A stretch of DNA of 64,000 nucleotides from a virus, in the IMG/VR virus record IMGVR_UViG_3300045119_000457, positions 1-64,000 of that record. One strand, written 5' to 3'. The position numbers were made by a program, and so were the translations under genes. Below the pieces are notes generated by a model that was not told the origin of the DNA, did no database searches, and saw nothing but the letters and a program-made list of their open reading frames with translations. Every line of letters begins with the position of its first letter. The first letter of the stretch is position 1. Of this stretch, positions 51,001-59,228 are shown piece by piece.

Positions 51001-52435
51001 TATCAGGTTGCTGACCAGCAGCCTTAATACGGGTCGCCGCGACCTGCAGATGCGAGGCGGGATTAACGTCGCCCTGCCAATAACCCGGTGCTTCTACGGT
51101 GCCGGGTGACAACATGCCAAGATGCTTGGCCAAAAGGTCGTTGCCGTCCGAATCCTGCAACGCTTCGCTGATGCGCTTGTGATAATCGGCGCGTTTCTCC
51201 GGTGACAGGTTCGAAAGACCCGCCATATGGTCGACCGAACGGCTCGGTGTCGCTTCCCACGACACATGCGCCAGGTTCTGATCGAGAAAATCGGAAAAAT
51301 CGCGGGCACTTTTCTTGATGTGATCAGCATCGAGCACTTTTTCGAGCGCGCGATCGCGCATCAGGCTCGAATAGGCGTCCTCCTGGCCCTGGTTGATCTG
51401 AAACTTAGGCTTGCCCTTGTCGCTCGGCACCATGGAGGCCATGCCCTTGTCGAGCGCCTCCTTCATGACGTCCTTCTTGACCGCCTCCTGGCGCGTTTTC
51501 ATCGCCGTCCAGATCGCTGCCTGCACCTGGTGCGGCTTCCAGCCGAGCTCCTTGCCCAACTTGTGCGTCAGCTTCTCCATAAAATCGTATTTCGTGGCGT
51601 TCGACACGGCGTCGTCATGGAAGCCGAAGGCGCGCGCCATCCAGAGGTCCTGGGTCGAGCCTTGATCGATCGTCGGATCGATGTGGACCATCAAGTTGCG
51701 ATAGAAATTGTTGGTCTTGCGACCTTCGAACGGGATCCCCTCGTTCATCAGCAGGTGAGCTTTGAGATCGCGGTCGGCGGTGGCGATATTCTCGTAGCCC
51801 GCCATGTTGTGACGGGCGAACAGGAAACGCTTGCCGCTGTCATCGAGCGGTACCTTGGTGATGGTCGAGCCGGCATTGCCACCGCCACCACCGGGATGCT
51901 GCTTGGCCAGTTCCTTGGCGTAATCAGACGCGCCCTTGATGGTGTCAAACGTCTTGTCGCGCTCGAGAATATCGCCGGCCCACATCGGTTGACCTGACTT
52001 GGCGCGGTTATAGGCCTTGATGGCGTTCTGGGTGTTGACGTCGACCGCGGTCTGCGGCGAGTAGATCGCGATCAGCTGAGCGATCTTGTGGGCTTCGCCG
52101 CGATCGCCCTGGACGTAATCAAGAATCCGCTTGCTCGACTTCTCGTACCACATGCGACCCGGCTCGCCCTCCTGCGCCAGGCCCTTGAGGTCGGCATGCA
52201 GACGCTTGACGGCGGTGCCCGGTGCCGGCTGCTGATAGCGATCGACCATGCGGCCGATCTGGGTCTGCCGGGCCTTGGCCAGCAGGCGGCCCAGAAAGGC
52301 GTGGCTGGCCGTCGGATCAGCATCAGGTGGCGGCGGGGCGGCCGGCGTCGCGGGCGGTGCTGCACTGGCAGCACCCAAACCAGGTGCCGGTGGCACTTCG
52401 TTTGGTTGCGGGTCGGGCAGCTCGTCAGGGGTCAT
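48083..52435 (-). CDS. Giant polyvalent-type phage protein (1450 aa)
   Basis: A Pro/Ala-rich start (1-45) leads to a domain with GRMVDRYQQPAPGTAVKRLH, DRGEAHKIAQLIAIYSPQTA and MWAGDILERDKTF. Residues 500-830 have KADGGPVKR and Pro/Gly linkers. The C-terminal 450 residues contain AGKNVVTKREVRDHF, PGGKNYREVVLHLPST, HLEELQSDYGQD (about 1080), GYDRLVVTPGEEQAKRYDLS, and GMKGFYDTILP (about 1305), a block seen in large phage and mobile-element polyvalent proteins. No enzyme activity assigned. It lies directly after the portal gene and overlaps it by ATGA, suggesting injection with DNA or takeover functions. ASGGRISERLHDDIY at the C-terminus repeats a GG motif. Confidence 0.75.
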   Translation of the reverse strand: MTPDELPDPQPNEVPPAPGLGAASAAPPATPAAPPPPDADPTASHAFLGRLLAKARQTQIGRMVDRYQQPAPGTAVKRLHADLKGLAQEGEPGRMWYEKSSKRILDYVQGDRGEAHKIAQLIAIYSPQTAVDVNTQNAIKAYNRAKSGQPMWAGDILERDKTFDTIKGASDYAKELAKQHPGGGGGNAGSTITKVPLDDSGKRFLFARHNMAGYENIATADRDLKAHLLMNEGIPFEGRKTNNFYRNLMVHIDPTIDQGSTQDLWMARAFGFHDDAVSNATKYDFMEKLTHKLGKELGWKPHQVQAAIWTAMKTRQEAVKKDVMKEALDKGMASMVPSDKGKPKFQINQGQEDAYSSLMRDRALEKVLDADHIKKSARDFSDFLDQNLAHVSWEATPSRSVDHMAGLSNLSPEKRADYHKRISEALQDSDGNDLLAKHLGMLSPGTVEAPGYWQGDVNPASHLQVAATRIKAAGQQPDIDTASRDLLDHYANARGLLLKQDGVGYHRPYYNPQVSKANGVEYQFEKPLSGDQIRHLGALVDQIPDTALIPSGPGTMRIVNFSKMADHKVFHKAVDEALQKFDSGGITAHERLFASDGELRGNDWKANPNGEDYKARLSAAGRSDVLRFVSDVLAPKVEAVDKAFAQEHGLKRDTRLEKAIRASGSQEGVDLLRGLGRRPTKADGGPVKRDKDFYDAVWRAEQALRRKKANGGTVDMGSTPYSAGEGPPGEPGKGVKKAAGLSSLLGGGGSGSGTPGNPANANEFAMQVANDPSADPTARVFAAGAASSGKINSQGQEATKAGFADGGPVSDDQTPPPPPPPPPQQIGSALDTPSYIKPIDEGRRTLSPIGLYSHAAEETWKQPQMKGSPAQFKAMLLKRGVKPDEFKWSGYDQAFAGKNVVTKREVRDHFTKHLPKIEEMEYGDKNYDYADDTGPSGGTKYHDYQLPGGKNYREVVLHLPSTPTHKKTLNDVAREKGYGDWNSLSPEQRAEVSKEYDNVNKPLRTPEYRSSHWDEPNVLAHLRLSDRDGPPVPRYVWRNKTSGATTRAFDSEDEARRHLTTLPEKLHGNLELKTMKQHEKILHLEELQSDYGQDVREAGGFHDPEKHKAAVKALAIHQGDMRELLKQKLLAGTHMSLENVHDHVDNLGDGGVVRSLGEVGEQAAADKYRALRDTVDKTAENKLPPAPYVDSTAKWTDLGLKRALHEAAKGGYDRLVVTPGEEQAKRYDLSQQVSSLSYDPKFKILEVTPKENSRMADPQQIKGVTPENLASHIGKEAAERLMHPDNRLPSSGVHTMSGDGLKIGGQGMKGFYDTILPKALEKLAKQHDPEARVQPHAHTIDNQAELLRATHDNYQAFKNWVRNNPKYADIGDEGHIHNAFRRDQKGAMVRDYLAAHPPHKLHALTITPRMRTSILAGQKGYASGGRISERLHDDIYQKLRKTIDVGGRYP

Positions 52436-54798
52436 GGCTGGCCCTTCATGTCGCCCCCGAGATCACCGAACGTCTTGCCGTGCTGCTTGACGTCCTGGTG
52501 CTGCTGACGCTCTTTGATGTCCTGGAAGGCCTCGCGGGCGATCGGCTCGACCAGGCCGGCGCTCTCGGGATGGACCGCCACGTTCTGCGCCAGGTCGATG
52601 AGCTGCAGGCGGGCACCCATCAGGCGATCCTGCTCCTTCGAATCGAGATCCTTCTGCTTGGTCTCCATGTCGACCCGCGCCTTGATGGCGCCGAGGCCCT
52701 GCTCGGTGGTCTGGCCCTGCTGCTTGAGCTGCAACTCGGCCTGGCCAAGGGCCTGCTTGCCCTGCGCCTCGCGCTCCTTGACCTGGACCTCCTGCTGCTT
52801 GACGCCGACGTTCTGACGCTTGATGTCGAGCTCGGCCTTGGCGTTCTCCATGTCCGGCGTCGGCTTGCCGAGGGCCTCGGGCGGCGCCAGCAGCTGATCT
52901 GGATTGAAGCCAATCGTCCTGACAACAATTCTTTCCACGGCAATCGGATCGTACATACCCGGCGGCGCCGCGGACTGGGCGCCTTTGAGCGCGACAACTT
53001 TAGCAATGCGCTGGGTCTGCGAGGCGGTGTTGGGATCGGCCACCGGCACCAGGTTGCACTGGCCGAGCGCACGCTCGAAAGTTTCCTGGTCCCACGGGTA
53101 GCTCGGCGCGTCGCGGCACTCCCAAAACGATTCGGGATGCTCCTTGAAACACTCGGCGATGCAGGCGAATTCGAGCGCTTGTGCCGCGTGCATGCGCTTG
53201 TGGACGGAGTTTATAATCTTCTGGGCCTGCTCGATTGTGGCGAGCGTGGTCCCGACCGGGGTGTTGCCTCGGGGCTCCTCTACCGGCTGTTCGGAAGTGC
53301 CGCCGAGGCGCATCCCGGTTTGCGCCATGTTGTCGACCAGGGTCATCAACGGCGCCATCTGCGTGGTGTTGTAGGGCAGCGGCATCACGGCCTGGCCGAT
53401 CGGCATGCCCTGGGTGTCGATCGGCGAGCCGCCGCCTGGGGGAACACGCTTGAGCAAGGTGTCCTGACGCCCTGCCTGCTTGGCATATAAAAAGCCCGGA
53501 AAATTGGCGAACATCCCGTTGTCCAACATCTCGCGCCAGGCTGCTGTGATGGCGTTGGTCGTGTTACCCAAGATGTGAAGCAAGCCGATGCCATAGAAGC
53601 CAAATCCGGGAACAAAGACGTAGGGCACAAAGGTACGCCGGCGCTCGGGCAGCGGCCCAACGGATTTCTTGTTGTAGTCGCGACAGACCGCGAGGATTTG
53701 GCGCGAGCTGACGTCGATGGTAACGCGATAGGGCACTTCGAGCCCGGAGGGTTTGCCGCGCCATTTGTGTTCATAGCCCTCGATGTCGAGCTCGCAGTAG
53801 CATTCGTAGATCTCGCGGTCGCGGTCTTCGGGCCGGCTCATGTTGCCCTGGGCGACGCCCTGCTGCTCCTTCTCGGCCTTGTCGATGGCGTTGAGGTCGG
53901 GCTGCCGGGCAGTGCCGACATCGACGTCACGGTAGACACCCAAGATCTGCATGCGCTTGAACGTCGACTTTTTCAGCCAGATGCGATGGGTAATGCGCGA
54001 GGCGTTCTGCAGTGACGTCGCCTCGTTGTTAACGATCAGGTCCTTGGCCTCGACGGTCTCGCTGACCGGCCTCTGGCGGATCGGGCAGTAGTAGATTTTC
54101 TTGAAACCCATGCCCTGGAAGCCGAGCTTCAGGAACATGCGATCGGTGTCAGGATAAAACTCGTGCGCCGTCGAGGTCAGGTAATGGTTGAAGTCTTTCT
54201 GGTACTGGTTGGCCAAATCGTCGAAGTCCGGGGTGGAGTTGTTGTCATCATCGCGGACCTTTACCGGCCCGTCGACGGGCAGGAACTCTCCGTTCGCGTT
54301 CGCCTGGAAGCGCAGGCAGGCTTCGAGCAGAAGTGGGTGGCGGACGCGCGACATGCCCTCGACCGCCGCACCATCGCCCGAGGTCCCGGACTGTGGATTT
54401 TCAAGCTTAAGACCGAGCAGGCTTACGCTATCGGCCACCATGTCCACCCACTCCTGGCGTGACTGGTCGTCGTCGGCGATGCCGCGCATCAGATCCTCGC
54501 AGATCCGCGTCAGCTCCATGTCGGAAATGTCGTCGGCCAGGTTCTTGAACCAGCCGGTGCGCTCGGCCCGCTCGGCGCTCTGCAGGGGCTTGCCGTTGAT
54601 CGATACCGTGACCGAGCCGTCAGCGTGCTCGATTTTTATGACGTTGCCCTCAGCGTCGAGAACCGGCGTGTCCTCGGGCTCTTTCGGGCGCGGCTCGACG
54701 GCCTCATCGTCGCCCTGCGTGATGGCGACCGGCTGCACGGCCTTCGCATCGGTTGGGCGATTGTCGACCAGCCTCAAATTAGGATTCAGTCCGGCCAC
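52432..54798 (-). CDS. Portal protein, P22-like (788 aa)
   Basis: I favour GTG at 54798 (MAGLNPNLRLV...) because GAGGGAG lies just upstream; a GTG at 54822 is possible. DLMRGIADDDQSRQEWVDMV, SRVRHPLLLEACLRFQANAN and GEFLPVDGPVKV are typical of podovirus portal wings. LDTNGMFANFPGFLYAK-like core (DNGMFANFPGFLYAKQAGRQ), PVGTTLATIEQAQKIINSVH, and a long Gln-rich C-terminal coiled coil complete the P22 plan. It forms the DNA gate at the head vertex. Confidence 0.85.
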   Translation of the reverse strand: MAGLNPNLRLVDNRPTDAKAVQPVAITQGDDEAVEPRPKEPEDTPVLDAEGNVIKIEHADGSVTVSINGKPLQSAERAERTGWFKNLADDISDMELTRICEDLMRGIADDDQSRQEWVDMVADSVSLLGLKLENPQSGTSGDGAAVEGMSRVRHPLLLEACLRFQANANGEFLPVDGPVKVRDDDNNSTPDFDDLANQYQKDFNHYLTSTAHEFYPDTDRMFLKLGFQGMGFKKIYYCPIRQRPVSETVEAKDLIVNNEATSLQNASRITHRIWLKKSTFKRMQILGVYRDVDVGTARQPDLNAIDKAEKEQQGVAQGNMSRPEDRDREIYECYCELDIEGYEHKWRGKPSGLEVPYRVTIDVSSRQILAVCRDYNKKSVGPLPERRRTFVPYVFVPGFGFYGIGLLHILGNTTNAITAAWREMLDNGMFANFPGFLYAKQAGRQDTLLKRVPPGGGSPIDTQGMPIGQAVMPLPYNTTQMAPLMTLVDNMAQTGMRLGGTSEQPVEEPRGNTPVGTTLATIEQAQKIINSVHKRMHAAQALEFACIAECFKEHPESFWECRDAPSYPWDQETFERALGQCNLVPVADPNTASQTQRIAKVVALKGAQSAAPPGMYDPIAVERIVVRTIGFNPDQLLAPPEALGKPTPDMENAKAELDIKRQNVGVKQQEVQVKEREAQGKQALGQAELQLKQQGQTTEQGLGAIKARVDMETKQKDLDSKEQDRLMGARLQLIDLAQNVAVHPESAGLVEPIAREAFQDIKERQQHQDVKQHGKTFGDLGGDMKGQP

Positions 54799-54890
54799 GG
54801 ATAAGTCTCCCTCGAGGGGCACTCCGTGGCGCCGCCGAGGCGCGTCCAGGGGCTTTTAAATCTCTAGCGACCCGCCGCCGGGGCAGGCCT

Positions 54891-55097
54891 TCAATGCAGG
54901 ACGGGCAGCCGCTCCGAGAATTCCTCCTCGAACAGTTTCAGGCCCTGCGCCGCCGCAGCATTATCATCGATTGCCTTCACGGTGTAGACCTTGCGCCGCG
55001 GATAGGGCCCGTCGCGCCAGTCGCGGCGCTCCTCGACATGGACGTGCCACCACGACAGCGCGCTCTCGTTCTCGACCGGGCGGCACCAGTCGACCAT
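54891..55097 (-). CDS. Small hypothetical protein between terminase and portal (68 aa)
   Basis: MVDWCRPVENESALSWWHVH... is Trp/Glu-rich with a helical tail (DDNAAAAQGLKLFEEEFSER). The start at 55097 follows the terminase stop; ATG 55169 would overlap the terminase by 56 bases. Unknown; perhaps a portal-assembly helper. Confidence 0.6.
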   Translation of the reverse strand: MVDWCRPVENESALSWWHVHVEERRDWRDGPYPRRKVYTVKAIDDNAAAAQGLKLFEEEFSERLPVLH

Positions 55098-55113
55098 GCA
55101 GTGGCAGGCCACC

Positions 55114-56793
55114 TTAACCAGGATAGAGCGGGACAACGCGTCGGTGGGAGAGGGCATCGAGACCTTCATCGAGCTCGGCCATGCGCTCGGCCGGCCGCGT
55201 CAACATGCCAAGATCGCGGAGATGTCGCAACGCCTGTGACGTGGAATCCACCAAATCGTCGTGCTCGGCGTTGGGGAAGGTACCGCACTGGGCGATGACC
55301 TCCTCGGCCCACGCTCGATCGGGGGCAAACACCATGCGCTCCTCGAAGATGTTCTGGCACGAATACAATCTTGCGACCTTGTCGACGCGGCCGGGATTGT
55401 TGAGCTGGATGCCAAAACCTTCGTGGGCGAACAGCCGGCGCAGCTCCTGGGCGACGCTGATGCCCGAAGCCTTCGATTCGATCAGAAGCTTGTCGACGCT
55501 GAGACCGGGGCGCTTGCGGACGCACATCTTGGCAACGTGCTGGACCAGCTCATGGAGCTCGAGGCGGCCGGCCCAGGCGTACATCAGCATGACCCGCTGC
55601 GCCGCCGCGCCGAACACGCGATGCGACTGGCCGAGAGCGCCGTACTTGATGTCGCGCGCCACCACGTCGCCGGTGAAGATGCCCCAAATCGTCAAAGCTG
55701 ACGGATCGTTCATGGTGTCTTCGGTGTAAGCCGAATCGAGCGAGGCCAGGATATAATCCATCGGCGGAAAGGCGGCCGGCTTGATCGGCTGGCCGAGTTC
55801 GTCGACCTCCTCGCCCTCGGGCGGCCAGAGCTGCCAATGAACGCGCTTGATGATGCCGCCGCCGGCTGGTTCTGGGCGCTGCTGCAGCTGGCCCGCGGCG
55901 CGCCAGCTCCCCAGGTTGCTCTTGAGGCTGGCCACTTCGCGGTGTCCGAAGCGCTCGGGCCAGAGTAGTTCTCCCTCGCTCTCCCTAGGATCTTTCCAGC
56001 CGATCGACGTCACGAAGCTGCGGCGGCTCTCATACTCCATCGGCAGGCAAAGATGTGTCCACTCCGGCCATTCGCTTTTGCGCATGATGTGGCCGCTCAG
56101 ATCCGATTCGCCGAGACGCTGCTGGATGACAATGTAGGCGCCGGTTTTCTGATCATTCAATCGGGTGCTCATCGTGCCGTCCCACCAATCTTCGTTGGTG
56201 GTTTCGACGATGGCATCGGACAGCACTTCCTTGGCATTATTGGGATCGTCGATGATGACGATGTTGCCGCCCTCGCCGGTCACACCTCCATCCACGCTGA
56301 TCACCAGGCGCTCGCCGCCGGCCTCGTTGCCGAAGCGGATCTTCATATCATTGTCAGAGCTGATCTTGACGCGCTCGCCCCACAGCTCCTGGTACCACGG
56401 CGATTTGATCAACCTTCGACACTTGATCGAATCACGGACGCTGAGCTTGAATGAATAGGAGCCGCAGACGATCGGCACGGCCGGGCCCGAGGTCGGTGAG
56501 CGATGCTCCTGGGCCCACACCCAGGCGGGAAAAGCGACGCTGCAAATGCTCGACTTCGAGCAGCGCGGCGGGATGTGAATCATTAATCGTTTCGCCTCGC
56601 CGTCGACCACCGCCTCGAGATGATCGGCCAGCGCGTCGATCACCCAGCCGTGGCGGAACTCGGCGGGGTCGATGTAGCGCCAGGCGCGGGCGAGAAACGC
56701 CGCCAGCGATTCCTCGCAGTCGAACTTCTCGAGCGCTGCGAGCTGCTTGGTGGCGTCGAGCTTCTGGCCGTTCCAGTTGATCAGGGTTGCCAT
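55114..56793 (-). CDS. terL: Terminase large subunit (559 aa)
   Basis: Walker A is MIHIPPRCSKSS (residues 71-82, PPRxSKS). Walker B is NIVIIDDPNN (D182/D183). A conserved C-motif region with VIQQRLGESDLSGHIMRKS follows. The RNase H-like nuclease appears around residue 350 (DYILASLDSAYTEDTMND) with later acidic residues (DDLVDSTSQAL). It cuts and pumps DNA into the prohead. It is followed by the portal gene. Confidence 0.95.
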   Translation of the reverse strand: MATLINWNGQKLDATKQLAALEKFDCEESLAAFLARAWRYIDPAEFRHGWVIDALADHLEAVVDGEAKRLMIHIPPRCSKSSICSVAFPAWVWAQEHRSPTSGPAVPIVCGSYSFKLSVRDSIKCRRLIKSPWYQELWGERVKISSDNDMKIRFGNEAGGERLVISVDGGVTGEGGNIVIIDDPNNAKEVLSDAIVETTNEDWWDGTMSTRLNDQKTGAYIVIQQRLGESDLSGHIMRKSEWPEWTHLCLPMEYESRRSFVTSIGWKDPRESEGELLWPERFGHREVASLKSNLGSWRAAGQLQQRPEPAGGGIIKRVHWQLWPPEGEEVDELGQPIKPAAFPPMDYILASLDSAYTEDTMNDPSALTIWGIFTGDVVARDIKYGALGQSHRVFGAAAQRVMLMYAWAGRLELHELVQHVAKMCVRKRPGLSVDKLLIESKASGISVAQELRRLFAHEGFGIQLNNPGRVDKVARLYSCQNIFEERMVFAPDRAWAEEVIAQCGTFPNAEHDDLVDSTSQALRHLRDLGMLTRPAERMAELDEGLDALSHRRVVPLYPG

Positions 56794-56795
56794 TG

Positions 56796-57095
56796 TCAGG
56801 CGGGCTCGGGATCCCTGTCAGGCGGCGGCGCTGTCTGGCGGAACATCTGCTGTTGCAGCTGATCCTGGGCTTGGTTTGATAGTTTGGCTTGCTGATTGAG
56901 CCGTTGATAGTCCGCGCCGCCAACCGAGATAGCGCCGAGGAGAGGCTTGGCGTGCTCAATCCACTCAATCAGGATCTCAATGTCGTCAGCAGGATCGGGC
57001 GGGGTGTCTTTGTCGAGCGGCGGTTCCTGTTTGAGCAGCGCGACATAGGCTTTCATGCGATAAAGGGCACTGTCGAGAGACGTCGGGTCTGCCAT
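56796..57095 (-). CDS. Small acidic protein upstream of TerL (99 aa)
   Basis: MADPTSLDSALYRMKAYVAL... has a strong AGGAGG ribosome site. Helical N-terminus, acidic centre (DKDTPPDPADDIEILIEWIE), Gln-rich end. It heads the virion operon. It might be an alternative TerS, but the clearer TerS is 5 kb away; a terminase helper or unrelated protein. Confidence 0.6.
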   Translation of the reverse strand: MADPTSLDSALYRMKAYVALLKQEPPLDKDTPPDPADDIEILIEWIEHAKPLLGAISVGGADYQRLNQQAKLSNQAQDQLQQQMFRQTAPPPDRDPEPA

Positions 57096-57155
57096 CGTGG
57101 TCCTCCTATGGTCCGCGCCGATCATAACCAAATGCGCCAGGAGCGCATATGCTTG

Positions 57156-57389
57156 ATGGCCGACCGCCCGCCGTTCGATCCGCAGAGAGCCGCCTTCTGG
57201 TTGATCGCCTTTGTCGTCGGCGTGTACGGCATCGTCATCATGACCTTTGCCGCCGCCTGTTTCATGCACCACCAGGAGATCATCACCAGCGACGCGGTGT
57301 CGTGCGACCCCAACAACCGGCTGATGGGCCTTCTCGCTGCTGCCCTGGCAGCTGCCTTAGCGTTCGCCGGCAGCCGCATCAACAAATAG
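57156..57389 (+). CDS. Holin candidate, two-helix membrane protein (77 aa)
   Basis: MADRPPFDPQRAAFWLIAFV begins a first helix (about 13-36) and LMGLLAAALAAALAFAG a second (about 57-73), with a polar loop between. It is first in the plus-strand lysis cassette, upstream of an M15 endolysin. AGGAG lies 12 bases upstream, further than usual; an in-frame ATG at 57132 could add eight residues. A two-helix small protein next to an endolysin is the usual holin pattern. Confidence 0.7.
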   Translation: MADRPPFDPQRAAFWLIAFVVGVYGIVIMTFAAACFMHHQEIITSDAVSCDPNNRLMGLLAAALAAALAFAGSRINK

Positions 57390-57399
57390 GGAGGACGCC

Positions 57400-57582
57400 A
57401 TGATCAGGCCCTACGCCATCGAGATGGACGAGCCGATCCCGTGCGAGGTGTGCGGCACGCTGAACGCCTGCCGGCCGTTCGGACCGAACGCCGAGCTGGT
57501 GTGCTACAGCTGTGCCATCAAAGACCGCGCCGCCTTCCTGCGCGGCTTCCGGCGCTGCTTCGAAAAAGAAGGAACCGCCTGA
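57400..57582 (+). CDS. Small zinc-ribbon protein in the lysis cassette (60 aa)
   Basis: MIRPYAIEMDEPIPCEVCGT has CEVCG, then VCYSCAIK: two CxxC pairs, a zinc ribbon. The stop overlaps the endolysin ATG as TGATG, so the two are translated together. Possible lysis regulator; unknown. Confidence 0.65.
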   Translation: MIRPYAIEMDEPIPCEVCGTLNACRPFGPNAELVCYSCAIKDRAAFLRGFRRCFEKEGTA

Positions 57583-58034
57583 TGACGACCATGCTCACCG
57601 AACATTTCAGCCTCGAGGAATTCCTCCACTCCGACACCGCCGAGCGCGAATCGATTCCAAACGTGCCGGATGAAAGCGCGCTCAAGAACCTGACGCGGCT
57701 GGCCAGCGTGATGGAAGAGGTCCGCGCGATCTGCGGCAACTATCCGGTGACGATCACGTCAGGCTACCGCGGGCCCGAGCTCAACGCGGCGATCGGCGGG
57801 GCTAGTAACTCAGCCCACCTCTACGGCCTGGCCTGCGACTTCACCATCGCCGGCGCCGGCCCGCCGATCGCGATCTGCACGACGCTCGAGATCTACCTCG
57901 AGCCGCTCGGCATCGACCAGCTCATCCTAGAATATGACGACTGGACCCACCTTGGCCTGGTCGACGAATCGATGGCGCCGCGCCACCAGGCGCTGACCAT
58001 CAATAACTCGGGCACGACAACCGGCTTTGCTTGA
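57582..58034 (+). CDS. Endolysin, M15 family peptidase (150 aa)
   Basis: TITSGYRGPELNAAIGG, then SAHLYGLACDFTI gives the SxHxxGxAxD zinc motif (H79, D86), and DDWTHLGL gives the third ligand (H123). These are M15A-type (VanY-like/L-alanoyl-D-glutamate peptidase) active-site elements, cleaving peptide cross-links of peptidoglycan. No signal peptide, so holin is required. TGATG coupling with the zinc ribbon. Confidence 0.9.
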   Translation: MTTMLTEHFSLEEFLHSDTAERESIPNVPDESALKNLTRLASVMEEVRAICGNYPVTITSGYRGPELNAAIGGASNSAHLYGLACDFTIAGAGPPIAICTTLEIYLEPLGIDQLILEYDDWTHLGLVDESMAPRHQALTINNSGTTTGFA

Positions 58035-58112
58035 GCGGCGGGGCGTATATGATGCGGCCGCTGCCTGACCACACGGGCAGCTCCACAACCACCTGCAGAA
58101 GGGATTCGCCAC

Positions 58113-58586
58113 ATGCCTATCGTGTCATTGCGTCCAATGGGAGAGAGCGGCCTCTACCACATGCACGTACTCGAGGGCGCCGTCGACCCGGGCTTCGGCT
58201 CGGGCCGGCCCGATCGCCCGAACCAAGGCCTGCCGGGCTACGGCCATCCTGACCAGGGCCTGCCAGGCTACGGCCACCCCGATCAAGGGTTGCCGGGCCA
58301 CGGCCACCCCGGCAATCGGCCGCCGGGGAGCTGGGGCGGACGCCCTGACAACAGCCTGCCGGGAGGCGGTGGCGGCCTGCCCGACACCAAGCCGCCGCAG
58401 CTCCTGCCGGGCTACACGCTGGTGCTGGTGCGCGGCCAGGACGGCAAGTGGCACTACGCCGCCATCATGCCGGGCAGCGCCCCGCCGAAGCCGCTGCCCG
58501 AGCCGCCGCACCCCGACCAGGGCCCGGTCGACCCCAACGCGCCGCCGGCGCCCGACCAGACACTGCCGCCGCTCGCCCCGGCCTGA
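58113..58586 (+). CDS. Pro/Gly-rich repeat protein (157 aa)
   Basis: It has a ribosome site (AGAAGGG). From about residue 36 it repeats DQGLPGYGHP three to four times, then GG-rich and Pro-rich linkers and YTLVLVRGQDGKWHYAAIMP, a small beta module. It ends in PHPDQGPVDPNAPPAPDQ. Probably extracellular or virion-associated, possibly flexible spacer; unknown. It follows the endolysin on the same strand and is closed by the hairpin. Confidence 0.7.
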   Translation: MPIVSLRPMGESGLYHMHVLEGAVDPGFGSGRPDRPNQGLPGYGHPDQGLPGYGHPDQGLPGHGHPGNRPPGSWGGRPDNSLPGGGGGLPDTKPPQLLPGYTLVLVRGQDGKWHYAAIMPGSAPPKPLPEPPHPDQGPVDPNAPPAPDQTLPPLAPA

Positions 58587-58603
58587 TCCTTCGGTAGACC
58601 AGC

Positions 58604-58634
58604 ACAACGCCGCCAGCTCACCTGGCGGCGTTGT
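58604..58634 (+). terminator. Stem-loop terminator after the lysis cassette
   Basis: ACAACGCCGCCAG (58604-58616) pairs perfectly with CTGGCGGCGTTGT (58622-58634), loop of 5 nt. It is 18 bases after the stop of the last gene. There is no long T-run; likely functional as a transcription boundary between convergent operons. Confidence 0.65.
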
Positions 58635-58710
58635 CGTGTCGGGAAGAAAATTCACGCCGGCGCGGCGCCGGCCGCGCCGACGTGTGCCACCACGAGGGAT
58701 GGCTAACTGA

Positions 58711-58737
58711 CGAGCGGACCAGCAAACAATCCGCTCG
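58711..58737 (-). terminator. Stem-loop at the end of the leftward right-arm operon
   Basis: CGAGCGGA (58711-58718) pairs with TCCGCTCG (58730-58737), loop of 11 nt, located 18 bases after the stop at 58755. Together with the neighbouring stem it separates the two operons. Confidence 0.5.
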
Positions 58738-58754
58738 CCCCCTCTCGTACCGTG

Positions 58755-59033
58755 TCAGGGCGCATTGTAGCGCCACAGAAACAACGGCGTGTTCTCACCG
58801 ACCCAGGCGCCCAACGTGTTGTAGCTAAAAAACTCCTCGGCCTCCGCCCAGCTCATGCCGTCGCGGTCGACCAGGATTTCGATGCAGCGCTTGGCATCGT
58901 AGACCGCCAGAGGCTGCTTCGAGCAACGCTCGGCGACGCCAATGAGAGCCTCCTCGAGGCCGTCGGCGAGCAGTGCATCCTCATTGTAAACGGCGACCCA
59001 TTCACGCAGCGCCTGGTGCTCCTGATCGGTCAT
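58755..59033 (-). CDS. Conserved phage hypothetical protein (92 aa)
   Basis: MTDQEHQALREWVAVYNEDA leads a helical protein; the end GMSWAEAEEFFSYNTLGAWV-GENTPLFL is a motif found in small phage proteins near lysis or early genes. Function unknown. It lies one gene beyond the Acb2-like protein. Confidence 0.65.
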   Translation of the reverse strand: MTDQEHQALREWVAVYNEDALLADGLEEALIGVAERCSKQPLAVYDAKRCIEILVDRDGMSWAEAEEFFSYNTLGAWVGENTPLFLWRYNAP

Positions 59034-59109
59034 GCGATCCCTCCCCGGATCGGCCGAAGCCGCGGCGGCTGGCGCCGCCGCTGCCCCTGGCCAGCTCTGT
59101 CAAAAGCCG

Positions 59110-59125
59110 AACGGCGCGAGCCGTT
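59110..59125 (-). terminator. Hairpin after the 27-aa membrane peptide
   Basis: AACGGC-GCGA-GCCGTT is a perfect 6-bp stem 19 bases beyond the stop of the tiny gene. A possible attenuator; no T-run. Confidence 0.3.
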
Positions 59126-59144
59126 GGCCGGTCTCTTAACGCAG

Positions 59145-59228
59145 CTAAGAACGCAATGCCAGGAACAGGATGATGGCAAGGCCGAGCACGATCAAGGCGT
59201 AGGGCAGGACATCGAAGAGCCCGGTCAC
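59145..59228 (-). CDS. Tiny membrane peptide (27 aa)
   Basis: Begins with GTG at 59228, overlapping the TGA of the Acb2-like gene (GTGA). It reads MTGLFDVLPYALIVLGLAII then LFLALRS, a single hydrophobic helix with a basic end. Coupling suggests it is made together with the Acb2-like protein. Confidence 0.45.
   Translation of the reverse strand: MTGLFDVLPYALIVLGLAIILFLALRS

Noticed and set aside
57149-57403. 84-aa plus-strand frame with ATG closer to the AGGAG
   Set aside because: The frame gives a basic Arg-rich product. The overlapping frame gives a clean two-helix membrane protein that fits the lysis cassette, so the latter is preferred despite spacing.
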